Origin: Caldithrix sp. RBG_13_44_9
GTDB lineage: Bacteria; Calditrichota; Calditrichia; RBG-13-44-9
NCBI GenBank assembly: GCA_001771055.1
Contig: MESS01000022.1
Location: 94,465-100,647, forward strand
Direction of reading: 5' to 3'
Length of the DNA: 6,183 nucleotides
This document shows, in pieces, positions 1-6,183 of the stretch. Made by a program: the position numbers and the translations under genes. How positions within the stretch are numbered: position 1 is the first letter of the stretch; each line of letters begins with the position of its first letter. A model generated the notes under the pieces. The model was not told the DNA's origin, made no database searches, and saw nothing but the letters and a program-made list of their open reading frames with translations.

Positions 1-417
1 ATTTTAACTTATACCACCCCTATCGATGATTTCTTGCAGATCCTGAGGAAACTGCGGGTCTCATATAAAATTGCTTTTATCATTACTACCGCCATCCGCT
101 TTATTCCGACCATGGAGAAGAAAGCCCAGCAGATAATTGAGGCACAACAGGCCCGGGGAGCGAAATTTCAGGATTCCAATTTCGTAAAAAGAATAAAGGC
201 CTATGTGCCGGTAATGATTCCAATGATCGTCGAATCCCTGCGCATGTCTGAAAATCTGGCGATGGCCATGCTGAATCGCGGTTTTGGCGCCACTCCTCAC
301 TGGACGGTGTTACAGGAAATCAAGGCAAAGCCGATCGACATTTTTGTCAGCATTATTTTTCTGATCGTACTCAGTCTGTTGATCTTAATGAAGTCAGCAA
401 ATTACGGAAGCTTATAA
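1..417 (+). CDS. ecfT: ECF transporter transmembrane (T) subunit, EcfT/CbiQ family, 5'-truncated by window edge
   Basis: The reading frame is open from base 1, so the gene starts outside the window and only its last 138 codons are present. The fragment has the hallmarks of the energy-coupling T subunit. A start resembling the family's 'LTxTTxP' segment (ILTYTTPIDDF) is followed by 'RFIPTMEKKAQQI' and the first coupling-helix motif AQQARGA (bases 142-162). The second motif appears as NRGFGA (bases 274-291). In this family the two Arg-containing motifs dock into the paired ATPases and transmit ATP hydrolysis to the substrate-binding S subunit in the inner membrane. The second motif has Asn where Ala is more usual. 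A final hydrophobic helix (about PIDIFVSIIFLIVLSLLILM) precedes a short polar tail. ATPase and S-subunit genes are probably upstream. The substrate cannot be read from this fragment; cobalt (CbiQ), a vitamin or a nucleoside are all possible. Confidence 0.87.
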   Translation: MLTYTTPIDDFLQILRKLRVSYKIAFIITTAIRFIPTMEKKAQQIIEAQQARGAKFQDSNFVKRIKAYVPVMIPMIVESLRMSENLAMAMLNRGFGATPHWTVLQEIKAKPIDIFVSIIFLIVLSLLILMKSANYGSL

Positions 418-418
418 A

Positions 419-423
419 GAGGG
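419..423 (+). promoter_or_regulatory. Ribosome binding site of the ADP-ribosylglycohydrolase gene
   Basis: GAGGG lies 6 nt before the ATG at 430, inside the 12-nt gap after the EcfT stop codon. It supports the ATG at 430 as start and close co-transcription with the transporter gene. Confidence 0.6.
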
Positions 424-429
424 CCTAAT

Positions 430-1446
430 ATGTCTAAATTATATGACAAAATTTATGGCTGCCTGATAGGAGTTGCGGCGGGTGATGCAATGGGCATGCC
501 CTCATCCATGATGAATCCTGAAGTGATACGTAAAACCTTTAAGGGCAGAATTGAGAATTTTCTGCCGGCACCAAAAGGGCATAGCATTCATGATGGCATG
601 AAAGCCGGAGAGATTACCGATGACACCCAGCAAACCCTGCTGGTGGCAGATTCTCTGATTGAACAGGGTTGTGTTCAGCCGCATGATATTGCCCGGAGGC
701 TGATCAAATGGGCGGACTCGATGGGTGCCTTCGATTCTCTCTTACTGGGACCAAGCACCCTGCGCAGCCTTTATGCTATCCGGGCCGGCAAGCCGATTGA
801 AGAGGCAGGCTCGGTAGGGGATACTAATGGAGCCGCTATGAAGATCAGCCCGATCGGTATCTATGGCATGGGAAACCTGCAACGGACAGTTGAAGCAGTG
901 GCACTGACCTGTTTACCGACTCACAATACCAATGTTGCTATTGCCGGTGCATCAGCCATCGCCATGGCTATTGGTACCGCTCTGGGTAATAAAGCCGGAG
1001 TGGATCAAATGATTGACCTGGCCTTACAGGCAGCTGAACTGGGTATGAGCAAGGGTAATATCTGGTTTGGGGCCTCCATCCAGGAAAGAACAAAATTAGC
1101 CCTTTCTATTGTGGCCGAGAATTCAAACCGGGAGACTGTGATGTACAGGTTATACCAGATCATCGGGGCAGGGGTCTTGATTACCGAGACTGTCCCGATC
1201 TGCCTCGCCATCACCAAGATGGCTGCCGGAGATCCGGTAGAGGCAATTAGAATTGCGGTAAATCTGGGCGGTGACTGTGATACCACGGCCTCGATCGTTG
1301 GGGCTATTTGCGGGGCGTTTTCCGGAGCCAAATGTTTTCCTCCGCAATGGGTTGAAAAAATTGAGAAAGTTAACCATCTTCAGCTGGATCAATATGCTTT
1401 TAAATTAGAAGAATTAGTCAATCAAGTAACTCCAGCTTTAAAATAA
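430..1446 (+). CDS. ADP-ribosylglycohydrolase-family protein (DraG/ARH fold)
   Basis: This is a complete 338-aa cytoplasmic enzyme without signal peptide, a normal length for the family. Members are all-alpha, usually Mg-dependent (Mn in some), and remove ADP-ribose or hydrolyse related ribosides at the alpha-anomeric carbon. Visible motifs in order: GCLIGVAAGDAMGMP at 10-24, the first metal motif TDDT at 63-66, GDTNGAAMKISPIG at 130-143, THNTNVAIAGA at 164-174, and the second metal motif GGDCDTT at 280-286. The expected metal ligands (Thr63, Asp64, Asp65, Asp282, Asp284, Thr285) are all there, so it should be active. The residue between the two late aspartates is Cys283, where Thr is common. 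The 'TNGAAM' signature is one I associate with COG1397-type members of unknown or nucleoside-related function rather than classic DraG (from memory). It starts 12 nt after ecfT and ends 11 nt before a TonB receptor, so a role tied to the transported compound is plausible but inferred. True substrate unknown. Confidence 0.94.
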   Translation: MSKLYDKIYGCLIGVAAGDAMGMPSSMMNPEVIRKTFKGRIENFLPAPKGHSIHDGMKAGEITDDTQQTLLVADSLIEQGCVQPHDIARRLIKWADSMGAFDSLLLGPSTLRSLYAIRAGKPIEEAGSVGDTNGAAMKISPIGIYGMGNLQRTVEAVALTCLPTHNTNVAIAGASAIAMAIGTALGNKAGVDQMIDLALQAAELGMSKGNIWFGASIQERTKLALSIVAENSNRETVMYRLYQIIGAGVLITETVPICLAITKMAAGDPVEAIRIAVNLGGDCDTTASIVGAICGAFSGAKCFPPQWVEKIEKVNHLQLDQYAFKLEELVNQVTPALK

Positions 1447-1447
1447 C

Positions 1448-1452
1448 AGGAG
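1448..1452 (+). promoter_or_regulatory. Ribosome binding site of the first TonB-dependent receptor
   Basis: AGGAG sits 5 nt upstream of the ATG at 1458, within the 11-nt gap. It fixes the start of the receptor. This matters because the protein then has only a very short segment between signal peptide and plug. Confidence 0.75.
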
Positions 1453-1457
1453 AAACT

Positions 1458-3323
1458 ATGATACGTTTTATTTTACTTTCAATTATCTGTATGGTATGGA
1501 TGGGCAGGGCGAGTGAGGATAGCACCCAGGTGGATCAGGATCGAATGACCGAGCGGGTAATTCTCACTGTTGAAGATTTCAAAAAATTGAACTGCGAGAA
1601 TGTCGGCGATGCGTTACAGAATCTCTCTGGAGTTACCGTCAGCACACTGGGGGAGGTCTCTCTCCGGGACGTCAGTTCTTCGAAGGTAGTCATCGTTTTC
1701 GATGGACAGAGATTGAACACGGCAGGCAGCACCGGGGTAAGAGTAAGTAACATTTCCATTGAGAATATTGAAAAAATCGAATTATTGCGCGGAGGCAGAT
1801 CAGCCCAGTATGGCGCAGACGCGGTGGGAGGTGTCATCATCATCACCTCCAAGTCAAAAAATGAAGAACAGACTGTTGCCAATTTTGGAGCCAGAGCAAG
1901 CTATGGAGCTTATAATCAGCAGATCTATGGATTGAATCATTCCCTTTCCCTATCGAAATATAATTATATGATTTCCTATAAAAGAGAGACTTGGGACGGG
2001 GATTATATCTACACCGATCCATACGGTGAGCGAAAGCCGCTGGAAAATAATCATCAGTCTTCTCATTTCGCTTTTCTGAAGGGAGGTATGATGCTGGATG
2101 AGAATCAGGATCTGAATGCTTCCTTCACCATTTACAAGGCCGATAATGGGACACCTGGAATGATTGACAATCCCACTCCCAATGCCAGAATCCGTTTTGA
2201 CAATCGATCCTATAATTTGAATTACGATCATAAAACCTTGTTTAAAGACTTCAGTCTAAAATTGCAGAGTTATTTTTTAGATAATGAAACTAAATTTGAT
2301 GACCCGGACGGCCTGGTACCGGTGCACAGCGATCATGACAATTATGCCCTGGGTATCGATGCGCAACAAGCCGGTAAACTGACTAAATCAATGGATATTT
2401 CCTATGGATACAATTATCGCAATGATCAAATCAAAAGCACCGATGTAGGGGAAAAGCGCCGGGATACTCACAGTGCTTTTACTACTTTGACATATGCCCA
2501 GGAAGTGAAAACGTTTATCACCGGCTGGGATGCAGCTCTGGCTTTGCGCTACGATGCTCCTTCCGATTTCGATCCTGAATTCAGTCCGCGATTCAGCCTG
2601 AAGTTTGACCGGGCCGGTCGGATGAATACCAGCCTGCAGTCTCATATAACCCGTTCCTACCGGGCCCCTACGTTTAATGACCTGTACTGGCCGCGGGATG
2701 CGTTTGCGATTGGCAATCCGGATCTGACCCCGGAAATGGGTTATAATTTTGATGTAGGTTTAAACCTCTCATATCCTGTTTCTTTTATTCAGGCCATGGC
2801 AGCAGTCAATTATTTCTATAATAAAGTAACAGATCTTATTCTCTGGGCTCAGGATCCCGAGCTGAATAATCTGTGGACGCCGAAAAATATTTCCCAGACC
2901 CTGACTACCGGTGTTGAGCTTTCTGTCACCATTGACCTTTTTCAGGGAAAAATTTTATTGAACAGTGAATACACTTACATGGAAGCACTGGATAAGGGAC
3001 CCGATCCGAGTCGACATGATAAATTTATTATCTATCGACCAAAGAATAAACTGGATCTGTCTGGCACCCTGCGGTTAAGCAAATTTGAGTGGAATATCAT
3101 GTATCATTATCTTGGACTGCGTTATACCAATGCGGCCAATACTGCCTGGCTGCCAGCCCATAACCTGATTGATACCAATGTGACATATCGCTTTTTACTC
3201 AGTAAAGTGCAGTGTAATATTACTGCCGAAGTTACCAATGTAACGGATGAGGATTATCAATATGTCCTTAATACCGCCGAACCGGGGCGCCTGTATAAAA
3301 TAACACTGGGTTTTGATATTTAA
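1458..3323 (+). CDS. TonB-dependent outer-membrane receptor, BtuB-like, short N-terminus
   Basis: A 621-aa outer-membrane active-transport channel. Residues 1-18 form a signal peptide (Arg3, hydrophobic 4-15, likely cleavage after GRA18). The plug domain spans about 33-132, with 'DALQNLSGV' at 51-59, 'VSLRD' at 67-71, 'FDGQRLN' at 81-87, 'IEKIELLRGG' at 104-113 and 'YGADAVGGVI' at 118-127. The rest is the 22-strand-type barrel, including 'YRAPTFNDLYWP' (Arg402), 'GNPDLTPE', 'DLILWAQ' and the C-terminal 'VTNVTDEDY' and 'EPGRLYKITLGFDI'. The size matches BtuB-type receptors. No 'VVTATR'-like TonB box is seen: the mature N-terminus (SEDSTQVDQDRMTER) runs directly into the segment 'VILTVEDF'. The chain ends in Ile, with Phe third from last, not in the usual terminal aromatic. 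It is a diverged paralogue of the next gene, which starts 7 nt downstream. TonB/ExbB/ExbD energisation is known for the family; the ligand is inferred to be a cofactor or metal chelate. Confidence 0.95.
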   Translation: MIRFILLSIICMVWMGRASEDSTQVDQDRMTERVILTVEDFKKLNCENVGDALQNLSGVTVSTLGEVSLRDVSSSKVVIVFDGQRLNTAGSTGVRVSNISIENIEKIELLRGGRSAQYGADAVGGVIIITSKSKNEEQTVANFGARASYGAYNQQIYGLNHSLSLSKYNYMISYKRETWDGDYIYTDPYGERKPLENNHQSSHFAFLKGGMMLDENQDLNASFTIYKADNGTPGMIDNPTPNARIRFDNRSYNLNYDHKTLFKDFSLKLQSYFLDNETKFDDPDGLVPVHSDHDNYALGIDAQQAGKLTKSMDISYGYNYRNDQIKSTDVGEKRRDTHSAFTTLTYAQEVKTFITGWDAALALRYDAPSDFDPEFSPRFSLKFDRAGRMNTSLQSHITRSYRAPTFNDLYWPRDAFAIGNPDLTPEMGYNFDVGLNLSYPVSFIQAMAAVNYFYNKVTDLILWAQDPELNNLWTPKNISQTLTTGVELSVTIDLFQGKILLNSEYTYMEALDKGPDPSRHDKFIIYRPKNKLDLSGTLRLSKFEWNIMYHYLGLRYTNAANTAWLPAHNLIDTNVTYRFLLSKVQCNITAEVTNVTDEDYQYVLNTAEPGRLYKITLGFDI

Positions 3324-3330
3324 ATAAATC

Positions 3331-5523
3331 ATGAAGGCTTTCAGTTACTCAATATTTCTCTTGCTGTCTCAACTGATGGTTGTTTATCCGCTGTATGCTC
3401 AGGGAAAAGGGAAGTTATACGGTTCCATCAAGGATGCCAACACCGGTGCTCCCATCGAGAAGGCCTGTGTTTATTTGGAGCCCTCCCGGAACGGGGCAGA
3501 AACAACTGCTGACGGAACGTATTATATTCCGGAATTACCTTCCGGAACCTACAAGCTGACGGTGATGATGATGGGTTATGAATCAATCAGTGGCAGGGTT
3601 ATAAAAGTCCAGCCTGGAGAATCCAGGGAGCTCAATTTTTCCCTGAAACCGACTATCCTGAATTATCCTGAGAAAATTGTGGTAACAGCCACCCGTGGGA
3701 ATTCCCTGACCAGTGAGGTTGCTGCTTCAGTGGATGTGATTGAAAGGGATCTCATCGAACTTACCAATCCTCAGAATGTGGGTGAGGTGCTGAAAAATAT
3801 TCAGGGGGTATTCATCAAAGATTATGGGGGGTTGGCCGGGAATAAGACCATTTCACTGCGCGGATCGAGTGCCGAGCAGGTATTGGTGCTGTTAGATGGT
3901 CAACGCCTCAATGATGCCCAGAGTGGTCAGGTGGATTTCAGTACTCTTTCCATTGAAGGAATCGAAAGGATCGAGGTAGTGCGAGGCGGCAGCTCCGCCC
4001 TGTATGGTGCCGATGCGGTGGGCGGGGTAATTAATATCATCACCCGGAAAAGCAGTGAAAAAAACGGTTTTTCCGGATCGGCTGACTATCTGCTTGGTTC
4101 CTGGGAATCACAATCGTTTGAAACTTCAATCAATTTTCAGGAAGAAAAAATGGGCGGGGCCGTGAGCTATAAAAAATTGACCAGCCAGGGTGATTTCAGT
4201 TACACCGCTATCGACGGAACGGAAAGAAATAAGGTGAACAATGATGTCGATTCGGATGACTTCTTTTCAAAATTCTACTTATCACTGGGGGATCCTCATT
4301 ATCAGCGTCGATTGGAACTTTCTTACAAATATTATCAGGCAGAAAGAGGGAGTCCCGGTACCATTGAATTGCCATACAACACCGCCCGTTTATGGAATCG
4401 CAATGAACAGTTGAACGGTACTTTCTCCGGAAAGGTATTCAACTTCCGAAATGATTTCCGCCTGCAGGCCTATACTCATCGGGTGAAATCTCGTTATAAA
4501 AACGATGAAGGAGTGGTTCCTGTTGACAGTCATTATAAAAATGGAACCTATGGCGGGGAAGGGCAGCTGCAGACCATCCTGACCTCTGCTTTTGTACTGA
4601 CCTATGGACTGGGTTACCGTCATGATGCCATGCAGAGTCCCGAATTTCCGGAAGATCATTTCCGGAATGCTTTTAATCTGTTTCTGCAGGATGAATCGCT
4701 CTTTGATCTCGGGAGTTCCTCATTGCTGAAATCCATTTCTCTGACTGCTGCGCTCCGCTTTGACAGTTTTTCGGACTTCAATAATCATCTGTCACCAAAA
4801 TTTGGCGGTGTTTTCAATTTCGGAGAGAATTGGCGGACGTCTGTGAAATGGAATGCCGGCCTGAACTATCGGGCACCCAACTTTAATGAACTTTACTGGC
4901 CTCCCGATGCCTGGACCCGCGGTAATCCGGATCTGAAAGCAGAACATGGGGTTGACTGGGACCTGGGGCTGCGGATGCGATATCCGATTTTGCATGGGAT
5001 CGCCCTGGACCTTACCTATTTCCGGATCACTATGAATGATCTGATCCTCTGGCAGTCTGCCGGACAGATCTGGATGCCCCTAAATGTCAGTAAAACCCGG
5101 AATCAGGGTATCGAAAGCAGTTTGTCAATTGAACCCATTAAAAAATGGCTGAACCTCTCACTGAACTATACTTTTCTGGATGCCCGCAATTTGTCAGAGG
5201 AACCAAATGTATATGATAAGATACTGGTATACCGGCCCAGACATTCCCTGAACATTTCAGTTATGTCCAATTGGAGCATGTTTACCTTAAAGTATGATTT
5301 TCAATATATTGGACAACGATACACCAATCCGGCAAATACCCTGTATCTGGAACCTTACCAGACCACGGATATTGCCATTTCCGCCAATCTCAATTATAAG
5401 GATTGGCAGCCACAGTTGTCGTTCCAGGTTAAGAATATTTTCGATGAAGAGTATGAGATCATTCGTTATCAGCCGATTCCCGGAAGGGAATTTCGGTTCA
5501 CGGTAGGGATCTCTTTCGATTAG
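3331..5523 (+). CDS. TonB-dependent outer-membrane receptor with N-terminal carboxypeptidase-regulatory-like domain
   Basis: A 730-aa receptor. A signal peptide covers residues 1-23 (likely cleavage LYA|QG). Residues about 27-106 form a carboxypeptidase-regulatory-like beta-sandwich ('GSIKDANTGAPIEKACVYLE', 'TTADGTYYIPELPSGTYKL', 'MGYES'). A TonB-box-like segment EKIVVTATR is at 114-122. The plug is at about 130-240 ('GEVLKNIQGV', 'ISLRGSS', 'LLDGQRLND', 'IERIEVVRGG', 'YGADAVGGVINII') and the barrel runs to the end. Barrel landmarks match the preceding receptor: 'YRAPNFNELYWP' (Arg514), 'GNPDLKAE', 'DLILWQS', 'RYTNPANT' and 'VKNIFDEEY...PGREFRFTVGISFD'. ATG 3331 is the only sensible start: an in-frame stop lies at 3325-3327, and the next Met (residue 16) would destroy the signal peptide. 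No Shine-Dalgarno is visible in the 7-nt gap or just before it, so translation may be coupled to the upstream receptor. Similarity to BtuB-type receptors and the propeller lipoprotein downstream point to small-cofactor uptake; no SusD-like partner is present here. Confidence 0.95.
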   Translation: MKAFSYSIFLLLSQLMVVYPLYAQGKGKLYGSIKDANTGAPIEKACVYLEPSRNGAETTADGTYYIPELPSGTYKLTVMMMGYESISGRVIKVQPGESRELNFSLKPTILNYPEKIVVTATRGNSLTSEVAASVDVIERDLIELTNPQNVGEVLKNIQGVFIKDYGGLAGNKTISLRGSSAEQVLVLLDGQRLNDAQSGQVDFSTLSIEGIERIEVVRGGSSALYGADAVGGVINIITRKSSEKNGFSGSADYLLGSWESQSFETSINFQEEKMGGAVSYKKLTSQGDFSYTAIDGTERNKVNNDVDSDDFFSKFYLSLGDPHYQRRLELSYKYYQAERGSPGTIELPYNTARLWNRNEQLNGTFSGKVFNFRNDFRLQAYTHRVKSRYKNDEGVVPVDSHYKNGTYGGEGQLQTILTSAFVLTYGLGYRHDAMQSPEFPEDHFRNAFNLFLQDESLFDLGSSSLLKSISLTAALRFDSFSDFNNHLSPKFGGVFNFGENWRTSVKWNAGLNYRAPNFNELYWPPDAWTRGNPDLKAEHGVDWDLGLRMRYPILHGIALDLTYFRITMNDLILWQSAGQIWMPLNVSKTRNQGIESSLSIEPIKKWLNLSLNYTFLDARNLSEEPNVYDKILVYRPRHSLNISVMSNWSMFTLKYDFQYIGQRYTNPANTLYLEPYQTTDIAISANLNYKDWQPQLSFQVKNIFDEEYEIIRYQPIPGREFRFTVGISFD

Positions 5524-5549
5524 TTTTATTAAAATTAAACCACTAAACT

Positions 5550-5555
5550 AAGGAG
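5550..5555 (+). promoter_or_regulatory. Strong ribosome binding site of the propeller lipoprotein
   Basis: AAGGAG lies 6 nt before the ATG at 5562, in an otherwise AT-rich 38-nt spacer. It is the strongest Shine-Dalgarno in the window and fixes the lipoprotein start. The spacer shows no GC-rich hairpin with a T-run, so no terminator is supported between receptor and lipoprotein. Confidence 0.8.
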
Positions 5556-5561
5556 CGTTAT

Positions 5562-6183
5562 ATGAAGAAGTACATGATTCTTTTCCTCGTCCTGGGTCTG
5601 CTCTCCCTTGCCCTGGTCAGTTGCAAGGAAGACTCGCCCACCGAACCAATCCCGGAACCCACCGCCAAGGCAGTATTTGTCCTGAATTCAGCGGCCACCA
5701 GTATTTCCGTCATTAACCTGGAGGATAATACGGTGACTAACAATGTGGTAACGGTGGGTACCTGGCCCAACCAGATTCTGTATCATAATGGGAAATTGTA
5801 TTGTGTTAATTCGGGATCGAACAACATTATGGTGTGGAATACCACCAACTATCAGGCTGAAACACCCATCCCGCTGGGAACCGGGCAGAATCCCATGAAC
5901 ATGGCGATCTATAATGACAATACCGCCTACGTAGCCTGTTCGGTCTCGGAAAAGGTTCTTAAAGTTGACCTGACCTCAAAAACCGTGGTTGATACCATCG
6001 ATGCCGGGGTAGGAGCCACTGGTATAATTGTTTATAATAATAAGGTATATGTGGCCAACACTGCTTTCGATGGCATTAACTATACTTATGGGCAGGGCAC
6101 CGTAACCGTGATTGATGCGGCGACCAGTAATGTTACCAAAACGATCAATGTTGCGATGAACCCTCAAGACATTGCTTTAGCAC
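5562..6183 (+). CDS. Surface-type lipoprotein with YVTN/YncE-like beta-propeller repeats (BtuG-like), 3'-truncated
   Basis: The frame runs from ATG 5562 off the right edge (207 full codons). Residues 1-20 are a lipoprotein signal peptide (Lys2, Lys3, hydrophobic core 5-19) with lipobox LVSC, so Cys21 is the lipidated first residue. It is followed by KED and a Pro/Glu-rich linker (about 25-34). From residue 37 there are about 41-residue repeats typical of YVTN/YncE propellers. Equivalent strand ends 'VFVLN', 'LYCVN', 'AYVAC' and 'VYVAN' fall at 42, 83, 126 and 166, alternating with 'ISVINL', 'IMVWN', 'VLKVDL' and 'VTVIDA' and with 'PN'/'NP' turns. Blade 4 carries an extra loop (about 169-179). 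Such propellers bind ligands or partner proteins. In Bacteroides the BtuG propeller lipoprotein captures corrinoid and sits on BtuB, and E. coli yncE lies next to a TonB receptor gene. A seven-bladed full protein would need more sequence beyond the window. Function here is inferred from fold and position. Confidence 0.92.
   Translation, partial: MKKYMILFLVLGLLSLALVSCKEDSPTEPIPEPTAKAVFVLNSAATSISVINLEDNTVTNNVVTVGTWPNQILYHNGKLYCVNSGSNNIMVWNTTNYQAETPIPLGTGQNPMNMAIYNDNTAYVACSVSEKVLKVDLTSKTVVDTIDAGVGATGIIVYNNKVYVANTAFDGINYTYGQGTVTVIDAATSNVTKTINVAMNPQDIALA

Noticed and set aside
34..417. TTG at 34 as the true start of the transporter gene
   Set aside because: The frame is open to base 1 and the residues before TTG (ILTYTTPIDDF) match the EcfT family, so the gene continues upstream of the window.
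1458..1490. Cys11 in the first receptor's signal peptide as a lipobox
   Set aside because: The preceding residues S-I-I do not fit [LVI][ASTVI][GAS]C (Ile at -1, Ser at -3), and a normal signal peptidase I site follows at GRA18.
1005..1882. Open antisense frames on the minus strand (1005-1331, 1150-1392, 1535-1882)
   Set aside because: They lie opposite strongly conserved plus-strand domains, and their translations show no recognisable motif or domain. They are shadows of the coding strand.
3331..5523. SusC-type glycan receptor, because of the carboxypeptidase-regulatory-like domain
   Set aside because: At 730 aa it is much shorter than typical SusC proteins (about 1000 aa), no SusD-like gene follows, and its barrel landmarks match the neighbouring BtuB-sized receptor.
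5524..5534. Inverted repeat TTTTA-T-TAAAA after the second receptor's stop, a possible terminator
   Set aside because: The arms are only A/T, the loop would be one base, and no GC-rich stem precedes a T-run; it cannot form a credible intrinsic terminator.
5558..5770. Minus-strand open frame over the lipoprotein start
   Set aside because: It opposes a clear lipoprotein signal peptide and the first propeller blade, its product has no recognisable features, and the plus-strand gene has a strong ribosome binding site.
6015..6021. GCCACTG, identical to a short conserved element of cobalamin riboswitches
   Set aside because: It lies inside the propeller coding sequence (codons for Gly-Ala-Thr-Gly), has no surrounding B12-box or riboswitch context and is not in a leader position; a 7-base match is expected by chance.

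Overview
The window is a compact, single-strand (+) gene cluster with five protein-coding genes. The first is cut by the left edge and the last by the right edge. No RNA genes, mobile elements, CRISPR arrays or long repeats are visible. Gaps between genes are 12, 11, 7 and 38 nt, so the layout looks like one operon. The two TonB-dependent outer-membrane receptors and a lipobox protein place it in a diderm. A carboxypeptidase-regulatory-like extension on one receptor and a surface-type lipoprotein N-terminus (C-K-E-D) recall Bacteroidota or wider FCB-group bacteria, but clear Shine-Dalgarno sites before three genes are less typical of core Bacteroidota. I infer an FCB-related lineage with low taxonomic confidence.

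Layout: (1) 1-417, C-terminal part of an ECF-type transporter transmembrane subunit (EcfT/CbiQ family). (2) 430-1446, a complete ADP-ribosylglycohydrolase-family enzyme (DraG/ARH fold) with its dinuclear metal motifs intact. (3) 1458-3323, a 621-aa BtuB-like TonB-dependent receptor without a recognisable TonB box. (4) 3331-5523, a 730-aa paralogous TonB-dependent receptor with an added N-terminal carboxypeptidase-regulatory-like domain and a TonB-box-like segment. (5) 5562 to the right edge, a lipoprotein followed by about 41-residue YVTN/YncE-type beta-propeller repeats.

The likely common theme is uptake of a scarce cofactor-like small molecule or metal. The propeller lipoprotein would capture it at the cell surface, one or both TonB receptors would move it across the outer membrane, and the ECF module (other subunits presumably upstream) would move it across the inner membrane. 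The ADP-ribosylglycohydrolase-family enzyme may process it in the cytoplasm. A BtuB-like receptor next to a surface beta-propeller lipoprotein resembles the BtuB-BtuG corrinoid system of Bacteroides, so corrinoid or cobalt is my leading but unproven substrate guess. The most novel aspect is the alpha-glycoside-type hydrolase inside such a transport cluster. One testable idea is that it acts on an alpha-N-ribosidic compound such as alpha-ribazole.
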